Shown: positions 43,768 through 53,437, numbered from the stretch's first letter. The stretch is DNA of 64,000 nt from Herbidospora mongoliensis (GCF_001570545.1 NZ_BBXD01000016.1:1-64000), one strand, 5' to 3'. Numbers and translations are program-made. Notes: generated from the letters alone by a model not told the origin.

Positions 43768-44037
43768 ATGACCATCGCGAGCATTCTCGGCGCCATCGTC
43801 ATTGGCGCTGTCATCGGTGTGCTGGGCCGACTGCTTCTGCCCGGCCGTCAGCCGATCGGTTGGATCCTGACCATCGTCGTCGGCATCGTCGCCGCCCTCA
43901 TCGGTACGGCCATCGCGCAGTCGGTGGGCGTCGCGACAACGGACGGCATCGACTGGATCGAACTGCTGCTGCAGGTCGTCCTGGCGGTCATCGGAGTCGG
44001 CGCCGTCGCCGCGCTGCGAGGCCGAACCCGGGTCTGA
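43768..44037 (+). CDS. GlsB/YeaQ/YmgE-family membrane protein, copy 2
   Basis: 89 residues from ATG at 43768 (MTIASILGAIVIGAVIGVLGRLLLPGRQPIGW...). Same three-segment architecture and signature as the 43366 product, with a short ending (LRGRTRV). The two are clear paralogues in tandem, each with its own promoter and a matching leader. A small hairpin lies after it (TGCCCGACGGCC...GGCCGCCGGGCA near 44056). Confidence 0.9.
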   Translation: MTIASILGAIVIGAVIGVLGRLLLPGRQPIGWILTIVVGIVAALIGTAIAQSVGVATTDGIDWIELLLQVVLAVIGVGAVAALRGRTRV

Positions 44038-44435
44038 CCGGTTGACAGAGGTTGATGCCCGACGGCCACCAGGCCGCCGGGCACCGGCCTTTTCCGGCAC
44101 CGCCACGACATCTGCGAACCCGCACTACTGAGACGTAGGCCCGCTCGGCTCCCATTCCGGAGCCGCGGCGGGCCTTTCCGCTTCGTGGACGGAGTCCTGG
44201 GCGATCGAGGGCTTCCTGTCGCCAAGGCGGAGATTTGTGCGCCCTGACGGCCTTGCAGGTGTTCCTGGACGGGGCCGAGGATGATCGAGGGCTGAGATCC
44301 GGGCGCCAAGGCGGAGGCCTGTGCGGCCCTGACGGCCTTGCAGGCGGCCGGACTCATGGTCGCGGTTGGGTGAGGGTGGTCCTCCGCCATCTATGGCGTA
44401 TCGGGCATTTCACCGCGTTCCCGGAGGGCTCCCTC
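44038..44435. other. Gene-free region with imperfect 81-bp repeat
   Basis: No supported gene. Two related segments start at GATCGAGGGCT (44202 and 44283, 81 bp apart) and share CGCCAAGGCGGAG and CCCTGACGGCCTTGCAGG. Nothing else recognised apart from the probable terminator near 44056-44095. Confidence 0.5.
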
Positions 44436-45386
44436 TCAGGAGTCGCTGGGCGGGGTCGGGGTGCTGCGCAGGTGGCCTGAGGGGGGTGCGGAGACCTCTT
44501 CCTCGTAGGGCTCGCGCCAGGCGGCCTCGAACTCCTCCGGGTCGGCCGCTTCCGGGCCGTGTTCCGGGTCGGGGTCGGCTGGGAGGCTGCGCATCGGCTG
44601 GGTGTCCACCTCCGACTCGTCGCGGCGGCTCAGCTTCTCGGCGGCCTGGGCGGCGACTTCCCCGTACTTCTTGTCGGTCTCGTCGTCGGGCTCGGGGAGC
44701 GGGTGGACGAGGACGTCGCCGACATTGGGCCTGATCAGGTCGCCCCAGCGGGCGGGGCGCGGCGGCGGGGCGGGGTCGAGCGGGGGCGCCAGCTCGGGCG
44801 GGGCGACGGTCTCGGTCACAGGGCTCACGGGCGTCGGCGGAGTGTAGTCGGGCGGCGCGGTCACGTGGGCGCTGCGGGTGAAGGGGACCACGTCGTCGTC
44901 GGGGTCGTCGTCGAAGTCGGAGTTCTTGGTCTGGGCGTACCGAATGATCAGTAGTAACAGCCACAGGCCGACGACCAGCATGACCCAGGGCACCAGGGCC
45001 ACCACGACGGCGGCGGGGCGGACCGGGATGATCGCGCCCGAGGCCCGCGCGACGTCGGCCGTCGCGGCTCCGATCAGCAGCAGGATCAGGATCAGGGCGG
45101 CCTGTAAGCGGATCAGCAGAGGTCCCGAGCGCACCAGCGGCACGGCGAGCAGGGCCACCACCAGCAGGGCGTCGAAACCGGCCGGATAGAGGTAGGCGAA
45201 CTCGGGATCAGCCGCCCCGACGAGCGCGAGCGCCCGCAGGTCGTCGAAGGAGAGTACGCAGGCGGCCCCGGCGAGCACCGCCAGCGCGAGCCCCGCGAGG
45301 CCCACGGCCAGGCGGCTCAGCAGGCGGGAACCGGAGGAAGACGGACGGGAGGCGGGGCCTGCCGTCGCGGGGGGAATCGCGTCCAT
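44436..45386 (-). CDS. DUF2637 membrane protein
   Basis: 316 residues. Four membrane segments in the first ~150 residues (LAVGLAGLALAVLAGAACVL, FDALLVVALLAVPLV, LQAALILILLLIGAATADV, VVALVPWVMLVVGLWLLLLI), matching DUF2637 (SpdB-like), then a long acidic, Pro-rich cytoplasmic tail (about 155-316). DUF2637 proteins are common on actinomycete plasmids and chromosomes; here there are no other transfer genes nearby. Confidence 0.85.
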   Translation of the reverse strand: MDAIPPATAGPASRPSSSGSRLLSRLAVGLAGLALAVLAGAACVLSFDDLRALALVGAADPEFAYLYPAGFDALLVVALLAVPLVRSGPLLIRLQAALILILLLIGAATADVARASGAIIPVRPAAVVVALVPWVMLVVGLWLLLLIIRYAQTKNSDFDDDPDDDVVPFTRSAHVTAPPDYTPPTPVSPVTETVAPPELAPPLDPAPPPRPARWGDLIRPNVGDVLVHPLPEPDDETDKKYGEVAAQAAEKLSRRDESEVDTQPMRSLPADPDPEHGPEAADPEEFEAAWREPYEEEVSAPPSGHLRSTPTPPSDS

Positions 45387-45458
45387 GGCGTGTCGAGCCT
45401 AGCGACTCGGGTGGCCCCGGCCGTTTTATGACACGTACGAAATGGCATGATCGCTCCT

Positions 45459-45854
45459 ATGGGAGAGCAGACCTTGCCTGACGGTGCACGTTCCTTGTTC
45501 GACGGAGCGAATTTCGCCACTGTCTCCAGCGTCAACCTCGACGGCAGCCCGCAGGCCTCGGTGGTGTGGGTGCGGACGGATGGGGACGACATTCTCTTCT
45601 CCACCGTCAAGGGCCGTCGCAAACACCGCAACATGGAGCGCGATCCGCGCGTCTCGATCCTGGTCGTGGACCCCGCCGATCCCTACGTGTATGCCGAGGT
45701 CCGGGGCCCGGTGAGCCTTTTCGACGACCCGCACGGCGACCTGATCCAGGAGCTTTCGCACAAATACACCGGCAAACCGTTCGTCGAGGGCAGCCCCGAC
45801 AACGAGCGTGTCATCGTGCGGATCGCGCCCGAGAAGGTGTATCTCCGAGGCTGA
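45459..45854 (+). CDS. PPOX-class F420-dependent oxidoreductase
   Basis: 131 residues from ATG at 45459 (MGEQTLPDGARSLFDGANFATVSSVNLDGSPQASVVWV); an ATG at 45447 is possible. Split-barrel flavin/F420-binding fold (FATVSSVNLDGSPQASVVWVRTDGDDILFSTVKGRRKHRNMERDPRVSI). Actinobacterial members typically use F420; substrate unknown. Confidence 0.88.
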   Translation: MGEQTLPDGARSLFDGANFATVSSVNLDGSPQASVVWVRTDGDDILFSTVKGRRKHRNMERDPRVSILVVDPADPYVYAEVRGPVSLFDDPHGDLIQELSHKYTGKPFVEGSPDNERVIVRIAPEKVYLRG

Positions 45855-45911
45855 TGCTCACGGTTTCTTAACTCGGCCTGTGCTGGCCGGGAAGGCGTTA
45901 GCCTTGCCTTT

Positions 45912-47306
<1,395 letters not shown>

Positions 47307-47343
47307 TCCGGCCTGCCGGATTTGACGGATAGGCTTGAGAGTT

Positions 47344-48297
47344 ATGGCAGAGGGACGTAAAAGGCAAGGCGCTACTCGGGGAACCGGTGGCAAGGTTCGG
47401 AGTTCTCTCCAGGGCAGGGGGCCGACGCCCAAGGCCGAGGACCGACACTGGTACAAGGACAAGGCCCGAGCCGAGCGGATCTCCCGCGAGGAGCGCGGCG
47501 GTTCTTCCTCCGGCCCTCGGCGTGCTCCGGCGCGGGGGGGTCGCAAGAGCGAGGACGCTCCCGAGTACATCGGCGGGCGCAACCCCGTCGTGGAGGCGCT
47601 GCGCGCCGGAGTGCCGGCTTCGGCGCTTTACGTGGCCTCGCGGATCGAGAACGACGACCGGGTCCGGGAGTCGATCAAGATCGCCGCGGGCAAGGGGATC
47701 GCGCTGCTGGAGGTCGACCGGGGGAAGCTCGACCGGCTGACGGACGGCGGCGTGCACCAGGGTGTGGCGCTGCAGATCCCGGCTTACGAGTATGCGCATC
47801 CGCTCGATCTTGTGCATGACGCTCGGGATGCCGCTGAGGTGCCGCTGATCGTGGCGCTCGACAGCGTGACCGACCCTCGGAACCTGGGTGCCATCGCGCG
47901 GTCGGCGGCTGCCTTCGGGGCTCATGGGCTGCTGCTGCCTGGGCGACGGTCCGCGGGGGTGACCGCCGGGGCCTGGAAGACGTCCGCTGGGGCGCTCGCT
48001 ACGCTTCCGGTTGCTCGCGGGACGAACCTCACGCAGGCTCTGCAGCTCTATCGGGACGAGGGGATCTTCATCGTGGGGCTCGATGGGGAGTCTCAGGTGG
48101 ACATCGGGGATATGACATTGGCTACCGAGCCGATCGTCGTTGTCGTGGGGTCTGAGGGGAAGGGGCTTTCTCGGCTGGTTCGGGAGGCCTGTGACCAGGT
48201 GGTTCGGATTCCTATGGGGGCTGCGGCGGAGTCGCTCAACGCTGGGGTGGCGGCTGGGATCGCTCTGTACGAGGTGAGTCGCCTGCGGCGGGGGTAG
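47344..48297 (+). CDS. rlmB: 23S rRNA (guanosine-2'-O)-methyltransferase RlmB
   Basis: 317 residues from ATG at 47344. Basic Arg/Gly-rich extension (about 1-75), then GGRNPVVEALRAG substrate domain and SpoU knot motifs: ALDSVTDPRNLGAIARSAAAFG, VVVVGSEGKGLSRLVREACD and IPMGAAAESLNAGVAAGIALYE. Methylates G2251-equivalent of 23S rRNA. Follows cysS as in most actinobacteria. Confidence 0.95.
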   Translation: MAEGRKRQGATRGTGGKVRSSLQGRGPTPKAEDRHWYKDKARAERISREERGGSSSGPRRAPARGGRKSEDAPEYIGGRNPVVEALRAGVPASALYVASRIENDDRVRESIKIAAGKGIALLEVDRGKLDRLTDGGVHQGVALQIPAYEYAHPLDLVHDARDAAEVPLIVALDSVTDPRNLGAIARSAAAFGAHGLLLPGRRSAGVTAGAWKTSAGALATLPVARGTNLTQALQLYRDEGIFIVGLDGESQVDIGDMTLATEPIVVVVGSEGKGLSRLVREACDQVVRIPMGAAAESLNAGVAAGIALYEVSRLRRG

Positions 48298-48324
48298 GTG
48301 TGTACTAGACTAGGCACCGCCTAG

Positions 48325-48397
48325 GCCGCCTTAGCTCAATTGGCAGAGCATCTGTCTTGTAAACAGAAGGTTTGGGGTTCGATTCCCCAAGGCGGCT
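48325..48397 (+). tRNA. tRNA-Thr(TGT)
   Basis: Acceptor GCCGCCT pairs with AGGCGGC, D arm GCTC/GAGC, anticodon stem TCTGT/ACAGA with loop CTTGTAA (anticodon TGT), T arm TGGGG/CCCCA with loop TTCGATT, discriminator T. CCA is not encoded. Confidence 0.96.
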
Positions 48398-48405
48398 CTC
48401 GAGTA

Positions 48406-48443
48406 ATCGTGATGCCCGGCTGAGAGCCGGGCATCACGATTTT
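48406..48443 (+). terminator. Terminator after tRNA-Thr
   Basis: Perfect 15-bp stem ATCGTGATGCCCGGC / GCCGGGCATCACGAT, 5-nt loop, then TTTGC. Confidence 0.9.
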
Positions 48444-48865
48444 GCGGGCATATTCGGTCCTGCAGTATGCGGTCAGCCTAATGAAGCGGCTGATTTATCG
48501 TGGCGAGGCATGGCCATTCGAACCCGGATTGTTTGATGAAACCGTGTTCAATAAGCGGATCACTCGCTAAGGTTTGTACTCTCCCGCTTGTCGGCCTCTA
48601 TTCGGGTTAGCCGTGTGCTGCGGGTGGCGCGCAGGCCCCATGACTAAGGTCATCATTGTGGTGATGTCGTTCGTAACAGGGTCTCATCTGTGCCACCCGG
48701 AGACCAGGGCTGATCGGGAACTTCAACACTCCTCCCGGCCCATTGAAAGACACGCCAATGAACCTCCCTATTGCCGGGCCACCTGGTGGGCGGGTTTCTA
48801 TGCTCACAGTTCCGGGTGAGCCTACTGGTGGCGCCGACCCGGCGACCCTAGAGGTGGTTCGCGGG
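48444..48865. other. Gene-free, lower-GC stretch at island edge
   Basis: No supported gene. Base composition is visibly less GC-rich than around it, and it marks the change from core (tRNA-Thr) to the accessory island. Three in-frame alternative starts for the MFS gene lie in it (TTG 48743, ATG 48758, ATG 48800), but the ribosome site and family start favour 48866. No att repeat of tRNA-Thr was found within the window. Confidence 0.5.
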
Positions 48866-50581
48866 ATGAACGCAACGGCGACCATCGCCACCGACGTCCA
48901 GGCAAAGAGCCTTTGGCGGTTCTGGGTGTCATCGGTGTCGTCGAATATTGCGTTTCGTACTCTTGGTGTGGTTTATCCGCTTCTGGCGGTTCACTCTCTT
49001 GATGGTTCCGCAGCCACGGCCTTCTGGGTCGGCCTCGCGTGGACGGCGCCTGGCGTCGTCTTCTATCTCCTCGCCGGCGCCGTGATCGATCGCTTCGGGC
49101 CGAAGGAGGTGATGATTCGGACCGAGTTGATCCGGCTGATCACTGTCCTCGGCGTGTTCTTCGCCTGTCTGCTCGGCCAGTTGACTTTGCCTCATCTGCT
49201 GATCGCCGCCTGTGTCGAGGGTCTGATGTGGGCCGCCTATTCGTTGTCAGAGACGGCTCTCCTTGCACTTCTGGCGAGGGGCAAAGGAAAGGCTGACGGC
49301 AGGTCGGAGACTCCTTACGCCATCAGCGAGTTGAGTGTTCACGGAGCCTCGCTGGTCGGTCGTCCTGTCGGCAGTTCCTTGCTGACATGCGCCGCCTTCC
49401 TGCCGTTTCTGCTCAACGCGGGGCTCTTTCTCCTGTCGCTGATGATGATTCGGTCGCTGAAGGCCGACCGGCCGGTCGCGGTCTCCAATCGCCAGCTGTT
49501 TCGGGAGGCGATCAGCGGGTTCGCCGTCGTGCGGAGCTCGCCGCTCTATTCGGCCATCACGGTCTCGAACGCCTTCGTCAACCTGAGCGTGCAGGCGATG
49601 ATCATGATCATCGTGGTGAGTTCGGCCGGTCTGTCGGGATCGATCGTGGGATTGATCCTGGCGGGGAGCGGTATCGGTGGCGTTGCCGGTGCGATGGTCG
49701 CCACCTGGATCTCGCCACACCGCCACAGTTGGCTGATACAGCTGTGGATGTGGTCGCTGGCGGTCCTTTTGGCGGCTTGGTTCGACAGTCTGGCGACTCT
49801 GTGGTTCGCCCTGTTCATCAGCGGCTTGTCTGGCAGCCTCAGCAATGTCGCGTTGAAGACCTTCGAGGGCACCTTCGTCCCCGACGATGCCCGCGGCCGC
49901 GCGGCCAGCGCGTCGCGGCTGGCCGGTCGAGTCACCGCATGTCTGGCCGCTGTGCTCGGCACAGGTTTGGTGGCCGGGTTCAGCCGTTCGGTCGCGGTGT
50001 GGACGTTGGCCGTCGGCATGCTCGTGCTGACCGGGGCGATGACCATTCTCATGGTGGCCTTCAAGCTGCGGAAACGGAAGCGGCGGGACATCCGCCTACC
50101 GATCTGGGCCGAGGATCTCCCACGCCAGGCGCAGCAGATGGGCCGGCAGCGGGGGTGGTGGCGCCGCCATGGCCTGACGGACCAGGTCGGCCGCGGGTGC
50201 CCGCCTTCCGCGCCCCCAGAGGATGAGAGCCTTGTACATAAGGACCGTTGCCTCATCGGGTCCGGCGGTGACCGCTTCCGCGATCGCGAGGTCCGCTTCT
50301 TCGGAACGGCCAAGGCGCTCCAGAGCGAGCGCGCGGGCGGCATAGGCGCTGGGGTGCTGCGACACTCCCAGCATGTCGAGATCCCGGAGACCATCCTCGG
50401 GCCGGTTCAGATCGACGAATACCTGACCACGGGCCCGCAGCGCCTCGGGGAGGTTGCCCTGCCGGAGCAGGAGGCCGTCGAGGAGATCCTTGGCGGCGGC
50501 GGGGTCGCCTGCGTACCAGAACGCCCAGCAGAGTTGCGTCATGACGCTCGGGTCGTCGCCACCCACCCGCGTGAGCGCTGA
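48866..50581 (+). CDS. MFS transporter with aberrant C-terminal extension
   Basis: ATG at 48866 (MNATATIATDVQAKSLWRFW), with AGAGGTGG upstream. Twelve hydrophobic segments of the major facilitator fold (IAFRTLGVVYPLLAV, GVVFYLLAGAVIDRFGPKEVMI with motif A-like DRFG, to VWTLAVGMLVLTGAMTILMVAFKL) end near 50065. The frame then stays open 486 bp through the antisense strand of the nSTAND gene; this tail (…RLPIWAEDLPRQAQQMG onward) has no transporter character. Either a stop was lost when the island joined here or the tail is tolerated. Substrate unknown; drug or peptide export is possible. Confidence 0.75.
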   Translation: MNATATIATDVQAKSLWRFWVSSVSSNIAFRTLGVVYPLLAVHSLDGSAATAFWVGLAWTAPGVVFYLLAGAVIDRFGPKEVMIRTELIRLITVLGVFFACLLGQLTLPHLLIAACVEGLMWAAYSLSETALLALLARGKGKADGRSETPYAISELSVHGASLVGRPVGSSLLTCAAFLPFLLNAGLFLLSLMMIRSLKADRPVAVSNRQLFREAISGFAVVRSSPLYSAITVSNAFVNLSVQAMIMIIVVSSAGLSGSIVGLILAGSGIGGVAGAMVATWISPHRHSWLIQLWMWSLAVLLAAWFDSLATLWFALFISGLSGSLSNVALKTFEGTFVPDDARGRAASASRLAGRVTACLAAVLGTGLVAGFSRSVAVWTLAVGMLVLTGAMTILMVAFKLRKRKRRDIRLPIWAEDLPRQAQQMGRQRGWWRRHGLTDQVGRGCPPSAPPEDESLVHKDRCLIGSGGDRFRDREVRFFGTAKALQSERAGGIGAGVLRHSQHVEIPETILGPVQIDEYLTTGPQRLGEVALPEQEAVEEILGGGGVACVPERPAELRHDARVVATHPRER

Positions 50582-52096
50582 GGTGAGCTCTGATATCGCG
50601 AGATCGGGTCTTCCCTCGTAGAGGCGCATCTTGCCCAGCGCGGCCAGCAGTCGCCCGACCGCCTCGTTCGTCTCGCCGGTCTGGGTGAACAGTTCGGCGG
50701 CCCGCTCGTAGTGAGCGTAGGCGTCTCCGAAGTCGTTCTCCGTATAGGCCACGTTCCCAAGGAACGACTCGATCTCGCCGAGGAGTTGAAGATCGCTGGT
50801 GAATCCGGCAGCCCTTCGAGCCTCCTCGTGGGCCATGGTGAAATTTCCCTCGATCAGCGCGCGGTGTGCCCGCAACAGGTGAGTCTCAGGTGACTCCTCC
50901 GTCGACTCGGTTGGCGCCGTGTCCTCAGTGACCAGCCAGTCGACGAGCCGATCGTGCGAGAGCACGCACCAATGCTCACCCATGGCCCATTCCGTGCGCA
51001 GGATGTTGTGGTTGATCAGGCTGCGCACCAGCGTGTTCGGCACCCCGGCGGTTTGCGTCTGGCCCTGGTATACGTGACGCCGATTTCCGGAGCCGTCGAT
51101 GAAATTGGCCGCCAGCCAACGTTTCAGTGCGGACGCGCCACCCGCGTAGGAGTGATCGACGGCGACCTGGGCGATCGCGCTGTCCCCAAAGTCGGTAAGG
51201 GAGCCGTCGATGTGCGCGAACCGGCGTACGTGGTCGGAGGTGATCGCCACGCTGTCTTTCGGCAGAGAACGCCAGAGGGTTTCGCAGGCCACCTGGAGCC
51301 GGAATGGTTCGACGAAATCACGGTCGATGGTTCTGCCGTCGACCTCGGCTCGGCACAGGTCGTCCACCAGCGCGTCGGAGACCCCCGCGACGAAGGACCG
51401 GGTCGACAGGACGAGCGGCCCTTCGACGGCCTGAATGGCTTCGGGGCGGTAGAGCGGGGTCAGGTCGAAGTGCACCTTGTCGATTCCGGCCAGCTTGAAC
51501 TCGTGGAACAGCAGGTCGTTCAGCCGGTCTTCTCGAATCGACATCAGCAGGTGGAGATTGGGGTCGACCTTGAGGGCGTCGACAAGTTGGGAGATGAACC
51601 ACTCCCGGTAGGGGCGGCGATGCCCTGACTCGATGAACAACTCTTCCATCTGGTCGATGGCCACCAGCACGGACACCGGGTCACCGTAGGGATCGAACCG
51701 GGGTTGTCTTCGTTCGAAGAAACTTCGTAAGGTCAGCCCGGCCAGCCGGATCGGTGATTCCTGCGGTGCCCACGACGACAAAAGCGCGAAGACGTGGGGA
51801 TTGTGCTCCGGCAGCGCGGGAGTCGGAAAGGTGGAGCTGAAGGAGACCCGTCCGATGGGCAGTACGTCGGTGTTGTACGTCCGAATGAGGGGGAGCACCC
51901 CCGCCTGGATGAGGGATGTCTTCCCGAGGCCCGAGGCGGAATAGAGAATCGTCAGTCGATTGGCCTGCCACAGGTTACCCAGATCATGTGCCTCCCGCTC
52001 ACGTCCGAAGAACTTGTCGCTCTCGTCGCGGCGAAATGCGCGGAGTCCCACATAGGGTTCCTTGGCCGAGGCGGACACCACGGCGCCGACGCTCAT
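50096..52096 (-). CDS. nSTAND1-type NTPase with TPR repeats
   Basis: 666 residues. Starts with the nSTAND1 hallmark YVGLRAFRRDESDKFFGREREAHDL, then Walker A YSASGLGKTSLIQAGVLPLI (about 50-69) and Walker B VLVAIDQMEELF (about 143-155). After a winged-helix-like linker (SLPKDSVAITSDHVRRFAHIDG; VLSHDRLVDWLV), the C-terminal ~270 residues are TPR-like helices (FGDAYAHYERAAELFTQTGETNEAV, GRSEEADLAIAEAV). STAND NTPases sense a trigger, oligomerise and switch on an effector. ATGA overlap with the SIR2 gene makes that the likely effector. No effector domain is fused to this protein. Confidence 0.88.
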   Translation of the reverse strand: MSVGAVVSASAKEPYVGLRAFRRDESDKFFGREREAHDLGNLWQANRLTILYSASGLGKTSLIQAGVLPLIRTYNTDVLPIGRVSFSSTFPTPALPEHNPHVFALLSSWAPQESPIRLAGLTLRSFFERRQPRFDPYGDPVSVLVAIDQMEELFIESGHRRPYREWFISQLVDALKVDPNLHLLMSIREDRLNDLLFHEFKLAGIDKVHFDLTPLYRPEAIQAVEGPLVLSTRSFVAGVSDALVDDLCRAEVDGRTIDRDFVEPFRLQVACETLWRSLPKDSVAITSDHVRRFAHIDGSLTDFGDSAIAQVAVDHSYAGGASALKRWLAANFIDGSGNRRHVYQGQTQTAGVPNTLVRSLINHNILRTEWAMGEHWCVLSHDRLVDWLVTEDTAPTESTEESPETHLLRAHRALIEGNFTMAHEEARRAAGFTSDLQLLGEIESFLGNVAYTENDFGDAYAHYERAAELFTQTGETNEAVGRLLAALGKMRLYEGRPDLAISELTSALTRVGGDDPSVMTQLCWAFWYAGDPAAAKDLLDGLLLRQGNLPEALRARGQVFVDLNRPEDGLRDLDMLGVSQHPSAYAARALALERLGRSEEADLAIAEAVTAGPDEATVLMYKALILWGRGRRAPAADLVRQAMAAPPPPLPAHLLRLAWEILGPDR

Positions 52097-53031
52097 GAGG
52101 CCACCCCCATGCGGACGCCGAGCTCGGTGAAGAATTCTTCGGCGGTGCCCCAGAAAATCGTGATGTTCTGCCGCTCGTAGTACATTTTCAGACCATTCTT
52201 AACCTCGTTGACATCGGTGTCGGTGTCGGCGACCTTGGGAGCCAGTTGGACGCTGATGTGACGCCTGCGGTTGATCATCGGAATGGCTCTGGAAAGCGCG
52301 CTGTAGAAGAACCGGAAATTCCAGTCCTGCATGCTATAGCCGATGAACAGAAGTGACCTTCTGGTCAGCGCGAACTGCACCACCGGGGGCAGCATACGGG
52401 TGATCGAATTGATCCGTTCCTCCATCAGGTTGACCATGAAGTCGACATAGTCGTCTTCGGTCACGAGAATGGATGAAGGTTCTCTGAGGGTGCCGTGCAG
52501 GTGATAGACCAGTGGTTTGTCCGGCCCTGGGTTGAACCCGCCTCGCCGCTCGAAGAGGCGGCTCTCGTAGGTGATGTCAGGGTTCCACGGGCAGGTTATC
52601 TGATTGGGTTCCTTCTTGTTCTCACGTAACGATCGGCAAATGAGGTCGTCATAGTTGGTGGTCAGGTAGACAGAGATGGGGAGTTTCGCGAGAAAGGCGT
52701 GAGGTTCCGGACTGGAGGTCGCCGATGGCCCCTTGTTGAGGTGCTCGCATATCTCCTGTTTGATGAAGACCGGGTCGCTGAGCTTTATGGCGCCGTACTG
52801 CGCCACTCTGGTCAGGTTCTTCCGGTCTTCGAACGGATATCCCCACTTGCCAGCCATCTCATTGCTCAACTCTCCACCGTTGGGCAGGCTCGACCCGTTG
52901 GCGCCGGCGCCGATGAATGGTGTGCAGTCGCCATTCTTCAATTGAGTGATCAGCCTGCCCCAGGCCGTTTCGTCCATACCGTTCAATGGCAACACCGCCC
53001 AAGGTTCAGGGGCGTTGCCCCGTGACGTCAT
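52093..53031 (-). CDS. SIR2-domain protein (probable NAD+-consuming effector)
   Basis: 312 residues from ATG at 53031, with AAGGA 8 nt upstream; a longer open frame overlaps the peptide gene and was rejected. SIR2 motifs: TPFIGAGANGSSLPNGGEL (nucleotide-binding GAG), YLTTNYDDLI (conserved Asn/Asp), VYHLHGTL (catalytic His) and LLFIGYSMQDWNFRFFYSAL (GYS, end of Rossmann core). This is the SIR2 type found in phage-defence proteins, where it destroys NAD+ (family knowledge), not a histone/protein deacetylase. Translationally coupled to the nSTAND gene. Confidence 0.88.
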   Translation of the reverse strand: MTSRGNAPEPWAVLPLNGMDETAWGRLITQLKNGDCTPFIGAGANGSSLPNGGELSNEMAGKWGYPFEDRKNLTRVAQYGAIKLSDPVFIKQEICEHLNKGPSATSSPEPHAFLAKLPISVYLTTNYDDLICRSLRENKKEPNQITCPWNPDITYESRLFERRGGFNPGPDKPLVYHLHGTLREPSSILVTEDDYVDFMVNLMEERINSITRMLPPVVQFALTRRSLLFIGYSMQDWNFRFFYSALSRAIPMINRRRHISVQLAPKVADTDTDVNEVKNGLKMYYERQNITIFWGTAEEFFTELGVRMGVAS

Positions 53032-53152
53032 CGTCGACGTCCTTCTATGACAACTTTGCGAAGCCCGGGTGTCTGGCGTCTGTGCACCATGGCACGGCGT
53101 CACCAGTGTGACAAGTCGCCCGTTTCCGGCTGTGCGGTCTATTGGGTTTCGG

Positions 53153-53317
53153 TCAGATGGAGGCGTCGAAAGCCGAGGTGGCTTCCGTGGGATTCCGGCT
53201 GAGGATCGCCTCCATGGCCCTCTGCAGCTGCGGCTTGCCGATGGCGCCGATCTCGTCCATTCGAAGGCCTGTCGTGTCGATGAGGCCGACCTGGCGATCA
53301 TCTGTCTGATTGATCAT
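53153..53317 (-). CDS. FxsA-like small peptide (candidate RiPP precursor)
   Basis: Minus-strand ATG at 53317 with GGGAG five bases upstream gives 54 codons: MINQTDDRQVGLIDTTGLRM ... ILSRNPTEATSAFDASI. The helical middle (MDEIGAIGKPQLQRAMEAIL) resembles FxsA precursor leaders, and the C-terminus has Phe five residues from the end, as in FxSxx-COOH peptides, but Ala rather than Ser at -3 (FDASI). It is first in the minus-strand group with the SIR2 and nSTAND genes, and FxsB- and FxsT-type genes lie in the same island. Function as a modified peptide is inferred. Confidence 0.75.
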   Translation of the reverse strand: MINQTDDRQVGLIDTTGLRMDEIGAIGKPQLQRAMEAILSRNPTEATSAFDASI

Positions 53318-53401
53318 CTTGGCTCCCGATCTCTGGCCCTGTGTTTCGCCTGGTGCCCGGATTGGTGGCGGTCCTTAACCAGATTTACTTCAAAACCGAA
53401 T

Positions 53402-53437
53402 TAGAGAGGCTCTTAACCGCCCTTCAGTTCCTCTCTA
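53402..53437. promoter_or_regulatory. Inverted repeat in the divergent promoter region
   Basis: TAGAGAGG (53402-53409) and CCTCTCTA (53430-53437) are perfect 8-bp inverted arms in the AT-rich 215-bp gap between the peptide gene and the FxsT-like gene. CTTAACC occurs at 53374-53380 and 53412-53418. A shared operator for both directions is possible. Confidence 0.4.

Noticed and set aside
44436-45386. Plasmid-transfer (SpdB) gene marking a mobile element
   Set aside because: DUF2637 proteins are also chromosomal in actinomycetes and no other transfer gene is nearby.
48325-48865. tRNA-Thr as integration site of the 48.8-58.5 kb island
   Set aside because: No repeat of the tRNA-Thr 3' end was found at the far side of the island or elsewhere in the window.
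50066-50581. C-terminal domain of the MFS protein
   Set aside because: It is antisense to the nSTAND TPR region and has no domain character; treated as read-through, not a real fused domain.
53032-53301. N-terminal 90-residue extension of the SIR2 protein
   Set aside because: The extension is in a different frame over the FxsA-like gene and is Arg/Ser-rich; the ATG at 53031 has a ribosome site and fits the SIR2 start.
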